This document shows, in pieces, positions 1 through 13,500 of a DNA stretch of 64,000 nt. Below the pieces are notes generated by a model, which had not been told where the DNA came from, made no database searches, and saw only the letters and a program-made list of their open reading frames with translations. Position numbers and translations under genes: made by a program. How positions within the stretch are numbered: the stretch's first letter is position 1; each line of letters starts with the position of its first letter. Location: assembly GCA_037577475.1 (NCBI GenBank), contig CM075184.1:2483001-2547000 (forward strand). The letters are read 5' to 3'. Source of the DNA: Chaunax sp. Z400. Taxonomy: Eukaryota > Chordata > Actinopteri > Lophiiformes > Chaunacidae.

Positions 1-1430
1 ACCTGTAGTATAAACCTGTAGTATAAACCTTTAGTTTAAACCTGTAGTATAAACCTGTAGTATAAACCTTTAGTATAAACCTTTAGTATAAACCTGTAGT
101 ATAAACCTGTAGTATAAACCTTTAGTATAAACGTTTAGTATAAACCTGTAGTATAAACCTTTAGTATAAACCTTTAGTATAAACCTGTAGTATAAACGTT
201 TAGTATAAACCTGTAGTATAAACCTGAGTATAAACCTGTAGTATAAACCTTTAGTATAAACCTTTAGTATAAACCTGTAGTATAAACCTTTAGTATAAAC
301 CTTTAGTATAAACCTGTAGTATAAACCTGAGTATAAACCTGTAGTATAAACCTGTAGTATAAACCTGTAGTATAAACCTGTAGTATAAACCTTTAGTATA
401 AACCTTTAGTATAAACCTTTAGTATAAACCTTTAGTATAAACCTGTAGTATAAACCTGTAGTATAAACCTTTAGTATAAACCTGTAGTATAAACCTGTAG
501 TATAAACCTGTAGTATAAACCTTTAGTATAAACCTTTAGTATAAACCTGTAGTATAAACCTGTAGTATAAACCTTTAGTATAAACCTGTAGTATAAACCT
601 TTAGTATAAACCTGTAGTATAAACCTGTAGTATAAACCTTTAGTATAAACCTGTAGTATAAACCTGTAGTATAAACCTGTAGTATAAACCTTTAGTATAA
701 ACCTGTAGTATAAACCTGTAGTATAAACCTTTAGTATAAACCTGTAGTATAAACCTGTAGTATAAACCTTTAGTATAAACCTGTAGTATAAACCTGTAGT
801 ATAAACCTTTAGTATAAACCTGTAGTATAAACCTGTAGTATAAACCTGTAGTATAAACCTGTAGTATAAACCTGTAGTATAAACCTGTAGTATAAACCTT
901 TAGTATAAACCTTTAATATAAACCTTTAGAATAAACCTGTAGTATAAACCTGTAGTATAAACCTTTAGTATAAACCTTTAGTATAAACCTGTAGTATAAA
1001 CCTTTAGTATAAACCTTTAGTATAAACCTGTCGTATAAACCTGTAGTATAAACCTGTAGTATAAACCTTTAGTATAAACCTTTAGTATAAACCTGTAGTA
1101 TAAACCTTTAGTATAAACCTTTAGTATAAACCTTTAGTTAAACCTGTAGTATAAACCTGTAGTATAAACCTGTAGTATAAACCTGTAGTATAAACCTGTA
1201 GTATAAACCTGTAGTATAAACCTTTAGTATAAACCTTTAGTATAAACCTTTAGTTAAACCTGTAGTATAAACCTTTAGTATAAACCTGTAGTATAAACCT
1301 TTAGTATAAACCTTTAGTATAAACCTGTAGTATAAACCTGTAGTATAAACCTTTAGTATAAACCTTTAGTATAAACCTGTAGTATAAACCTTTAGTATAA
1401 ACCTTTAGTATAAACCTGTAGTATAAACCT

Positions 1431-4400
1431 TTAGAATAAACCTGTAGTATAAACCTGTAGTATAAACCTGTAGTATAAACCTGTAGTATAAACCTGTAGT
1501 ATAAACCTTTAGTATAAACCTTTAGTATAAACCTTTAGTATAAACCTGTAGTATAAACCTTTAGTATAAACCTTTAGTATAAACCTGTAGTATAAACCTT
1601 TAGAATAAACCTGTAGTATAAACCTGTAGTATAAACCTGTAGTATAAACCTTTAGAATAAACCTGTAGTATAAACCTGTAGTATAAACCTTTAGTATAAA
1701 CCTTTAGTATAAACCTGTAGTATAAACCTTTAGTATAAACCTGTAGTATAAACCTGTAGTATAAACCTGTAGTATAAACCTTTAGTATAAACCTGTAGTA
1801 TAAACCTGTAGTATAAACCTTTAGTATAAACCTTTAGTATAAACCTGTAGTATAAACCTGTAGTATAAACCTGTAGTATAAACCTGTAGTATAAACCTGT
1901 AGTATAAACCTTTAGTATAAACCTGTAGTATAAACCTGTAGTATAAACCTTTAGTATAAACCTGTAGTATAAACCTGTAGTATAAACCTTTAGTATAAAC
2001 CTGTAGTATAAACCTGTAGTATAAACCTGTAGTATAAACCTGTAGTATAAACCTTTAGTATAAACCTGTAGTATAAACCTTTAGTATAAACCTTTAGTAT
2101 AAACCTGTAGTATAAACCTTTAGTATAAACCTGTAGTATAAACCTGTAGTATAAACCTGTAGTATAAACCTGTAGTATAAACCTGTAGTATAAACCTGTA
2201 GTATAAACCTGTAGTATAAACCTTTAGTATAAACCTTTAGTATAAACCTGTAGTATAAACCTGTAGTATAAACCTGTAGTATAAACCTTTAGTATAAACC
2301 TTTAGTATAAACCTTTAGTATAAACCTTTAGTATAAACCTGTAGTATAAACCTGTAGTATAAACCTGTAGTATAAACCTGTAGTATAAACCTGTAGTATA
2401 AACCTGTAGTATAAACCTGTAGTATAAACCTTTAGTATAAACCTGTAGTATAAACCTGTAGTATAAACCTGTAGTATAAACCTGTAGTATAAACCTGTAG
2501 TATAAACCTGTAGTATAAACCTGTAGTATAAACCTGTAGTATAAACCTGTAGTATAAACCTGTAGTATAAACGTTTAGTATAAACCTTTAGTATAAACCT
2601 TTAGTATAAACCTTTAATATAAACCTGTAGTATAAACCTGTGGTATAAACCTTTAGTATAAACCTGTAGTATAAACCTGTAGTATAAACCTGTAGTATAA
2701 ACCTGTAGTATAAACCTTTAGTATAAACCTGTAGTATAAACCTGTGGTATAAACCTTTAGTATAAACCTTTAGTATAAACCTGTAGTATAAACCTGTAGT
2801 ATAAACCTGTGGTATAAACCTTTAATATAAACCTGTAGTATAAACCTGTGGTATAAACCTTTAGTATAAACCTTTAGTATAAACCTGTAGTATAAACCTG
2901 TAGTATAAACCTTTAGTATAAACCTTTAGTATAAACCTTTAGTATAAACCTTTAGTATAAACCTTTAGTATAAACCTGTAGTATAAACCTGTAGTATAAA
3001 CCTTTAGTATAAACCTGTAGTATAAACCTTTAGTATAAACCTTTAGTATAAACCTGTAGTATAAACCTGTAGTATAAACCTGTAGTATAAACCTTTAGTA
3101 TAAACCTGTAGTATAAACCTGTAGTATAAACCTTTAGTATAAACCTGTAGTATAAACCTGTAGTATAAACCTGTAGTATAAACCTGTAGTATAAACCTTT
3201 AGTATAAACCTGTAGTATAAACCTTTAGTATAAACCTTTAGTATAAACCTGTAGTATAAACCTTTAGTATAAACCTGTAGTATAAACCTGTAGTATAAAC
3301 CTGTAGTATAAACCTGTAGTATAAACCTGTAGTATAAACCTGTAGTATAAACCTGTAGTATAAACCTGTAGTATAAACCTGTAGTATAAACCTTTAGTAT
3401 AAACCTTTAGTATAAACCTGTAGTATAAACCTTTAGTATAAACCTGTAGTATAAACCTGTAGTATAAACCTGTAGTATAAACCTTTAGTATAAACCTGTA
3501 GTATAAACCTGTAGTATAAACCTGTAGTATAAACCTGTAGTATAAACCTGTAGTATAAACCTGTAGTATAAACCTGTAGTATAAACCTTTAGTATAAACC
3601 TTTAGTATAAACCTGTAGTATAAACCTTTAGTATAAACCTTTAGTATAAACCTTTAGTATAAACCTGTAGTATAAACCTGTAGTATAAACCTGTAGTATA
3701 AACCTTTAGTATAAACCTTTAGTATAAACCTGTAGTATAAACCTTTAGTATAAACCTTTAGTATAAACCTTTAGTATAAACCTTTAGTATAAACCTGTAG
3801 TATAAACCTGTAGTATAAACCTGTAGTATAAACCTGTAGTATAAACCTGTAGTATAAACCTGTAGTATAAACCTGTAGTATAAACCTTTAGTATAAACCT
3901 GTAGTATAAACCTGTAGTATAAACCTGTAGTATAAACCTGTAGTATAAACCTGTAGTATAAACCTGTAGTATAAACCTGTAGTATAAACCTGTAGTATAA
4001 ACCTGTAGTATAAACGTTTAGTATAAACCTTTAGTATAAACCTTTAGTATAAACCTTTAATATAAACCTGTAGTATAAACCTGTGGTATAAACCTTTAGT
4101 ATAAACCTGTAGTATAAACCTGTAGTATAAACCTGTAGTATAAACCTGTAGTATAAACCTTTAGTATAAACCTGTAGTATAAACCTGTGGTATAAACCTT
4201 TAGTATAAACCTTTAGTATAAACCTGTAGTATAAACCTGTAGTATAAACCTGTGGTATAAACCTTTAATATAAACCTGTAGTATAAACCTGTGGTATAAA
4301 CCTTTAGTATAAACCTTTAGTATAAACCTGTAGTATAAACCTGTAGTATAAACCTTTAGTATAAACCTTTAGTATAAACCTTTAGTATAAACCTGTAGTA

Positions 4401-6007
4401 TAAACCTTTAGTATAAACCTTTAGTATAAACCTTTAGTATAAACCTTTAGTATAAACCTTTAGTATAAACCTGTAGTATAAACCTTTAGTATAAACCTGT
4501 AGTATAAACCTTTAGTATAAACCTGTAGTATAAACCTGTAGTATAAACCTTTAGTATAAACCTGTAGTATAAACCTGTAGTATAAACCTGTAGTATAAAC
4601 CTGTAGTATAAACCTGTAGTATAAACCTTTAGTATAAACCTGTAGTATAAACCTGTAGTATAAACCTGTAGTATAAACCTTTAGTATAAACCTGTAGTAT
4701 AAACCTTTAGTATAAACCTGTAGTATAAACCTGTAGTATAAACCTTTAGTATAAACCTGTAGTATAAACCTGTAGTATAAACCTGTAGTATAAACCTTTA
4801 GTATAAACCTGTAGTATAAACCTGTAGTATAAACCTGTAGTATAAACCTGTAGTATAAACCTGTAGTATAAACCTGTAGTATAAACCTTTAGTATAAACC
4901 TTTAGTATAAACCTGTAGTATAAACCTGTAGTATAAACCTGTAGTATAAACCTGTAGTATAAACCTGTAGTATAAACCTTTAGTTTAAACCTTTAATATA
5001 AACCTGTAGTATAAACCTTTAATATAAACCTGTCGTATAAACCTTTAATATAAACCTTTAGTTTAAACCTTTAATATAAACCTGTAGTATAAACCTTTAA
5101 TATAAACCTGTCGTATAAACCTTTAATATAAACCTTTAATATAAACCTTTAGTATAAACCTTTAATATAAACCTGTAGTATAAACCTTTAGTATAAACCT
5201 TTAATATAAACCTTTAGTATAAACCTGTAGTATAAACCTGTAGTATAAACCTTTAGTATAAACCTTTAGTATAAACCTTTAATATAAACCTTTAATATAA
5301 ACCTTTAATATAAACCTTTAATATAAACCTTTAGTATAAACCTTTAATATAAACCTTTAATATAAACCTTTAATATAAACCTTTAGTATAAACCTTTAAT
5401 ATAAACCTTTAATATAAACCTTTAGTATAAACCTTTAATATAAACCTTTAATATAAACCTTTAATATAAACCTGTAGTATAAACCTTTAATATAAACCTT
5501 TAGTATAAACCTTTAATATAAACCTTTAATATAAACCTTTAATATAAACCTGTAGTATAAACCTTTAGTATAAACCTGTAGTATAAACCTGTAGTATAAA
5601 CCTTTAATATAAACCTTTAGTATAAACCTTTAATATAAACCTTTAATATAAACCTTTAATATAAACCTGTAGTATAAACCTTTAGTATAAACCTTTAGTA
5701 TAAACCTTTAGTATAAACCTTTAGTATAAACCTGTAGTATAAACCTTTAATATAAACCTTTAGTATAAACCTTTAATATAAACCTTTAATATAAACCTTT
5801 AATATAAACCTGTAGTATAAACCTGTAGTATAAACCTGTAGTATAAACCTGTAGTATAAACCTTTAGTATAAACCTGTAGTATAAACCTTTAGTATAAAC
5901 CTGTAGTATAAACCTGTAGTATAAACCTGTAGTATAAACCTGTAGTATAAACCTTTAGTATAAACCTGTAGTATAAACCTGTAGTATAAACCTTTAGTAT
6001 AAACCTG
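1431..6007. repeat. Higher-order block, copy A, within the 13-bp array
   Basis: The order of unit variants in this stretch is repeated at about 10527-15597. Matching landmarks are the TTTAGAATAAA units at 1431, 1601 and 1651 with 10527, 10827 and 10878; the CGTTTAG units at 2571 and 4014 with 11888 and 13591; and the TTTAGTTTAAAC/TTTAATATAAAC patch from 4981 with 14571. The offset rises from 9096 to 9226, 9317, 9577 and 9590. Each of these steps is 130, 91, 260 or 13 bp, all whole numbers of 13-bp units. Order similarity is lost at about 6008 (15598 in copy B). The left boundary is approximate. Confidence 0.8.
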
Positions 6008-9000
6008 TAGTATAAACCTGTAGTATAAACCTTTAGTATAAACCTGTAGTATAAACCTGTAGTATAAACCTTTAGTATAAACCTGTAGTATAAACCTTTA
6101 GTATAAACCTGTAGTATAAACCTGTAGTATAAACCTTTAGTATAAACCTGTAGTATAAACCTGTAGTATAAACCTGTTGTATAAACCTGTAGTATAAACC
6201 TGTAGTATAAACCTGTAGTATAAACCTGTAGTATAAACCTTTAGTATAAACCATTAGTATAAACCTTTAGTATAAACCTGTAGTATAAACCTGTAGTATA
6301 AACCTGTAGTATAAACCTTTAGTATAAACCTTTAGTATAAACCTGTAGTATAAACCTGTAGTATAAACCTTTAGTATAAACCTTTAGTATAAACCTTTAG
6401 TATAAACCTTTAGTATAAACCTGTAGTATAAACCTTTAGTATAAACCTGTAGTATAAACCTTTAGTATAAACCTTTAGTATAAACCTGTAGTATAAACCT
6501 GTAGTATAAACCTGTAGTATAAACCTGTAGTATAAACCTGTAGTATAAACCTTTAGTATAAACCTTTAGTATAAACCTTTAGTATAAACCTTTAGTATAA
6601 ACCTGTAGTATAAACCTGTAGTATAAACCTTTAGTATAAACCTTTAGTATAAACCTGTAGTATAAACCTTTAGTATAAACCTGTAGTATAAACCTTTAGT
6701 ATAAACCTTTAGTATAAACCTTTAGTATAAACCTTTAGTATAAACCTTTAGTATAAACCTTTAGTATAAACCTGTAGTATAAACCTTTAGTATAAACCTG
6801 TAGTATAAACCTGTAGTATAAACCTGTAGTATAAACCTTTAGTATAAACCTGTAGTATAAACCTTTAGTATAAACCTGTAGTATAAACCTTTAGTATAAA
6901 CCTGTAGTATAAACCTGTAGTATAAACCTTTAGTATAAACCTGTAGTATAAACCTGTAGTATAAACCTTTAGTATAAACCTGTAGTATAAACCTTTAGTA
7001 TAAACCTGTAGTATAAACCTGTAGTATAAACCTTTAGTATAAACCTGTAGTATAAACCTGTAGTATAAACCTGTTGTATAAACCTGTAGTATAAACCTGT
7101 AGTATAAACCTGTAGTATAAACCTTTAGTATAAACCTGTAGTATAAACCTGTAGTATAAACCTGTAGTATAAACCTTTAGTATAAACCTGTAGTATAAAC
7201 CTGTAGTATAAACCTTTAGTATAAACCATTAGTATAAACCTTTAGTATAAACCTGTAGTATAAACCTGTAGTATAAACCTGTAGTATAAACCTTTAGTAT
7301 AAACCTTTAGTTTAAACCTTTAGTATAAACCTGTAGTATAAACCTTTAGTATAAACCTGTAGTATAAACCTTTAGTATAAACCTTTAGTATAAACCTTTA
7401 GTATAAACCTTTAGTATAAACCTTTAGTATAAACCTTTAGTTTAAACCTTTAGTATAAACCTTTAGTATAAACCTTTAGTTTAAACCTTTAGTATAAACC
7501 TTTAGTTTAAACCTTTAGTATAAACCTTTAGTATAAACCTGTAGTATAAACCTGTAGTATAAACCTTTAGTATAAACCTTTAATATAAACCTGTAGTATA
7601 AACCTGTAGTATAAACCTGTAGTATAAACCTGTAGTATAAACCTGTAGTATAAACCTGTAGTATAAACCTGTAGTATAAACCTGTAGTATAAACCTTTAG
7701 TATAAACCTGTAGTATAAACCTGTAGTATAAACCTGTAGTATAAACCTGTAGTATAAACCTGTAGTATAAACCTGTAGTATAAACCTTTAGTATAAACCT
7801 TTAGTATAAACCTTTAGTATAAACCTTTAGTATAAACCTGTAGTATAAACCTGTAGTATAAACCTGTAGTATAAACCTGTAGTATAAACCTGTAGTATAA
7901 ACCTGTAGTATAAACCTTTAGTATAAACCTGTAGTATAAACCTGTAGTATAAACCTGTAGTATAAACCTTTAGTATAAACCTTTAGTATAAACCTTTAGT
8001 ATAAACCTGTAGTATAAACCTTTAGTATAAACCTTTAGTATAAACCTTTAGTTTAAACCTTTAGTATAAACCTTTAGTATAAACCTGTAGTATAAACCTG
8101 TAGTATAAACCTTTAGTATAAACCTTTAGTATAAACCTGTAGTATAAACCTGTAGTATAAACCTTTAGTATAAACCTGTAGTATAAACCTGTAGTATAAA
8201 CCTTTAGTATAAACCTTTAGTATAAACCTTTAGTATAAACCTGTAGTATAAACCTTTAGTATAAACCTGTAGTATAAACCTGTAGTATAAACCTGTAGTA
8301 TAAACCTTTAGTATAAACCTGTAGTATAAACCTGTAGTATAAACCTGTAGTATAAACCTGTAGTATAAACCTGTAGTATAAACCTTTAGTATAAACCTTT
8401 AGTATAAACCTGTAGTATAAACCTGTAGTATAAACCTTTAGTATAAACCTGTAGTATAAACCTTTAGTATAAACCTGTAGTATAAACCTGTAGTATAAAC
8501 CTGTAGTATAAACCTGTAGTATAAACCTGTAGTATAAACCTTTAGTATAAACCTGTAGTATAAACCTTTAGTATAAACCTGTAGTATAAACCTGTAGTAT
8601 AAACCTTTAGTATAAACGTTTAGTATAAACCTGTAGTATAAACGTTTAGTATAAACCTGTAGTATAAACCTGTAGTATAAACCTTTAGTATAAACCTGTA
8701 GTATAAACCTGTAGTATAAACCTGTAGTATAAACCTGTAGTATAAACCTTTAGTATAAACGTTTAGTATAAACCTTTAGTATAAACCTGTAGTATAAACG
8801 TTTAGTATAAACCTGTAGTATAAACGTTTAGTATAAACCTTTAGTATAAACCTGTAGTATAAACCTTTAGTATAAACCTGTAGTATAAACCTGTAGTATA
8901 AACCTTTAGTATAAACGTTTAGTATAAACCTGTAGTATAAACCTTTAGTATAAACCTGTAGTATAAACCTGTAGTATAAATATTCGTTTAAGTATAAACC

Positions 9001-10526
9001 TTTAGTATAAACCTGTAGTATAAACCTTTAGTATAAACCTGTAGTATAAACCTGTAGTATAAACCTTTAGTATAAACGTTTTTAGTATAAACCTGTAGTA
9101 TAAACCTGTAGTATAAACCTGTAGTATAAACCTGTAGTATAAACCTTTAGTATAAACCTTTAGTATAAACCTGTAGTATAAACCTTTAGTATAAACCTGT
9201 AGTATAAACCTGAGTATAAACCTTTAGTATAAACCTTTAGTATAAACCTGTAGTATAAACCTGTAGTATAAACCCTTTAGATAAACGTAGTATAAACCTG
9301 TAGTATAAACCTGTAGTATAAACCTGTAGTAACTGTTATATAAACCTGTAGTATAAACCTGTAGTAATTAAACCTGTAGTATAAACCTTTAGTATAAACC
9401 TGTAGTATAAACCTTTAGTATAAACCTTTAGTATAAACCTGTAGTATAAACCTGTAGTATAAACCTTTAGTATAAACCTGTAGTATAAACCTGTAGTATA
9501 AACCTGTAGTATAAACCTGTAGTATAAACCTGTAGTATAAACCTGTAGTATAAACCTTTAGTATAAACCTGTAGTATAAACCTGTATTTACCTTATATAA
9601 ACCTGTAGTATAAACCTTTAGTATTAAACCTTTAGTATAAACCTGTAGTATAAACCTGTAGTATAAACCTTTAGTATAAACCTGTAGTATAAACCTTTAG
9701 TATAAACCTGTAGTATAAACCTTTAGTATAAACCTGTAGTATAAACCTGTAGTATAAACCTTTAGTATAAACCTGTAGTATAAACCTGTAGTATAAACCT
9801 TTAGTATAAACCTGTAGTATAAACCTGTAGTATAAACCTGTAGTATAAACCTGTAGTATAAACCTGTAGTATAAACCTGTAGTATAAACCTTTAGTATAA
9901 ACCTTTAGTATAAACCTGTAGTATAAACCTGTAGTATAAACCTGTAGTATAAACCTTTAGTATAAACCTGTAGTATAAACCTGTAGTATAAACCTTTAGT
10001 ATAAACCTTTAGTATAAACCTGTAGTATAAACCTGTAGTATAAACCTGTAGTATAAACCTGTAGTATAAACCTTTAGTATAAACCTGTAGTATAAACCTG
10101 TAGTATAAACCTTTAGTATAAACCTGTAGTATAAACCTGTAGTATAAACCTGTAGTATAAACCTTTAGTATAAACCTGTAGTATAAACCTTTAGTATAAA
10201 CCTTTAGTATAAACCTGTAGTATAAACCTGTAGTATAAACCTTTAGTATAAACCTGTAGTATAAACCTGTAGTATAAACCTTTAGTATAAACCTGTAGTA
10301 TAAACCTTTAGTATAAACCTTTAGTATAAACCTTTAGTATAAACCTTTAGTATAAACCTTTAGTATAAACCTTTAGTATAAACCTTTAGTATAAACCTGT
10401 AGTATAAACCTTTAGTATAAACCTTTAGTATAAACCTGTAGTATAAACCTTTAGTATAAACCTTTAGTATAAACCTTTAGTATAGAACCTTTAGTATAAA
10501 CCTTTAGTATAAACCAGTATAAACCT

Positions 10527-13500
10527 TTAGAATAAACCTGTAGTATAAACCTGTAGTATAAACCTGTAGTATAAACCTGTAGTATAAACCTGTAGTATAA
10601 ACCTTTAGTATAAACCTTTAGTATAAACCTTTAGTATAAACCTGTAGTATAAACCTTTAGTATAAACCTTTAGTATAAACCTTTAGTATAAACCTTTAGT
10701 ATAAACCTTTAGTATAAACCTTTAGTATAAACCTGTAGTATAAACCTTTAGTATAAACCTTTAGTATAAACCTTTAGTATAAACCTGTAGTATAAACCTT
10801 TAGTATAAACCTGTAGTATAAACCTTTAGAATAAACCTGTAGTATAAACCTGTAGTATAAACCTGTAGTATAAACCTTTAGAATAAACCTGTAGTATAAA
10901 CCTGTAGTATAAACCTTTAGTATAAACCTTTAGTATAAACCTGTAGTATAAACCTTTAGTATAAACCTGTAGTATAAACCTGTAGTATAAACCTGTAGTA
11001 TAAACCTTTAGTATAAACCTGTAGTATAAACCTGTAGTATAAACCTTTAGTATAAACCTTTAGTATAAACCTGTAGTATAAACCTGTAGTATAAACCTGT
11101 AGTATAAACCTTTAGTATAAACCTGTAGTATAAACCTGTAGTATAAACCTTTAGTATAAACCTGTAGTATAAACCTGTAGTATAAACCTGTAGTATAAAC
11201 CTGTAGTATAAACCTTTAGTATAAACCTGTAGTATAAACCTTTAGTATAAACCTTTAGTATAAACCTGTAGTATAAACCTTTAGTATAAACCTGTAGTAT
11301 AAACCTGTAGTATAAACCTGTAGTATAAACCTGTAGTATAAACCTGTAGTATAAACCTGTAGTATAAACCTGTAGTATAAACCTGTAGTATAAACCTTTA
11401 GTATAAACCTTTAGTATAAACCTGTAGTATAAACCTTTAGTATAAACCTGTAGTATAAACCTGTAGTATAAACCTGTAGTATAAACCTTTAGTATAAACC
11501 TGTAGTATAAACCTTTAGTATAAACCTTTAGTATAAACCTGTAGTATAAACCTTTAGTATAAACCTTTAGTATAAACCTTTAGTATAAACCTGTAGTATA
11601 AACCTGTAGTATAAACCTGTAGTATAAACCTTTAGTATAAACCTTTAGTATAAACCTTTAGTATAAACCTTTAGTATAAACCTTTAGTATAAACCTGTAG
11701 TATAAACCTGTAGTATAAACCTGTAGTATAAACCTGTAGTATAAACCTGTAGTATAAACCTGTAGTATAAACCTGTAGTATAAACCTTTAGTATAAACCT
11801 GTAGTATAAACCTGTAGTATAAACCTGTAGTATAAACCTGTAGTATAAACCTGTAGTATAAACCTGTAGTATAAACCTGTAGTATAAACGTTTAGTATAA
11901 ACCTTTAGTATAAACCTTTAGTATAAACCTTTAATATAAACCTGTAGTATAAACCTGTGGTATAAACCTTTAGTATAAACCTGTAGTATAAACCTGTAGT
12001 ATAAACCTGTAGTATAAACCTGTAGTATAAACCTTTAGTATAAACCTGTAGTATAAACCTGTGGTATAAACCTTTAGTATAAACCTTTAGTATAAACCTG
12101 TAGTATAAACCTGTAGTATAAACCTGTGGTATAAACCTTTAATATAAACCTGTAGTATAAACCTGTAGTATAAACCTGTAGTATAAACCTGTGGTATAAA
12201 CCTTTAATATAAACCTGTAGTATAAACCTGTGGTATAAACCTGTAGTATAAACCTGTAGTATAAACCTTTAGTATAAACCTGTAGTATAAACCTGTAGTA
12301 TAAACCTTTAGTATAAACCTGTAGTATAAACCTTTAGTATAAACCTTTAGTATAAACCTTTAGTATAAACCTGTAGTATAAACCTGTAGTATAAACCTTT
12401 AGTATAAACCTTTAGTATAAACCTTTAGTATAAACCTTTAGTATAAACCTTTAGTATAAACCTGTAGTATAAACCTGTAGTATAAACCTTTAGTATAAAC
12501 CTGTAGTATAAACCTTTAGTATAAACCTTTAGTATAAACCTGTAGTATAAACCTGTAGTATAAACCTGTAGTATAAACCTTTAGTATAAACCTGTAGTAT
12601 AAACCTGTAGTATAAACCTTTAGTATAAACCTGTAGTATAAACCTGTAGTATAAACCTGTAGTATAAACCTGTAGTATAAACCTTTAGTATAAACCTGTA
12701 GTATAAACCTTTAGTATAAACCTTTAGTATAAACCTGTAGTATAAACCTTTAGTATAAACCTGTAGTATAAACCTGTAGTATAAACCTGTAGTATAAACC
12801 TGTAGTATAAACCTGTAGTATAAACCTGTAGTATAAACCTGTAGTATAAACCTGTAGTATAAACCTGTAGTATAAACCTTTAGTATAAACCTTTAGTATA
12901 AACCTGTAGTATAAACCTTTAGTATAAACCTGTAGTATAAACCTGTAGTATAAACCTGTAGTATAAACCTTTAGTATAAACCTGTAGTATAAACCTTTAG
13001 TATAAACCTTTAGTATAAACCTGTAGTATAAACCTTTAGTATAAACCTTTAGTATAAACCTTTAGTATAAACCTGTAGTATAAACCTGTAGTATAAACCT
13101 GTAGTATAAACCTTTAGTATAAACCTTTAGTATAAACCTGTAGTATAAACCTTTAGTATAAACCTTTAGTATAAACCTTTAGTATAAACCTTTAGTATAA
13201 ACCTGTAGTATAAACCTGTAGTATAAACCTGTAGTATAAACCTGTAGTATAAACCTGTAGTATAAACCTGTAGTATAAACCTTTAGTATAAACCTGTAGT
13301 ATAAACCTGTAGTATAAACCTGTAGTATAAACCTGTAGTATAAACCTGTAGTATAAACCTGTAGTATAAACCTGTAGTATAAACCTTTAGTATAAACCTG
13401 TTGTATAAACCTTTAGTATAAACCTGTAGTATAAACCTGTAGTATAAACCTGTAGTATAAACCTTTAGTATAAACCTGTAGTATAAACCTGTAGTATAAA

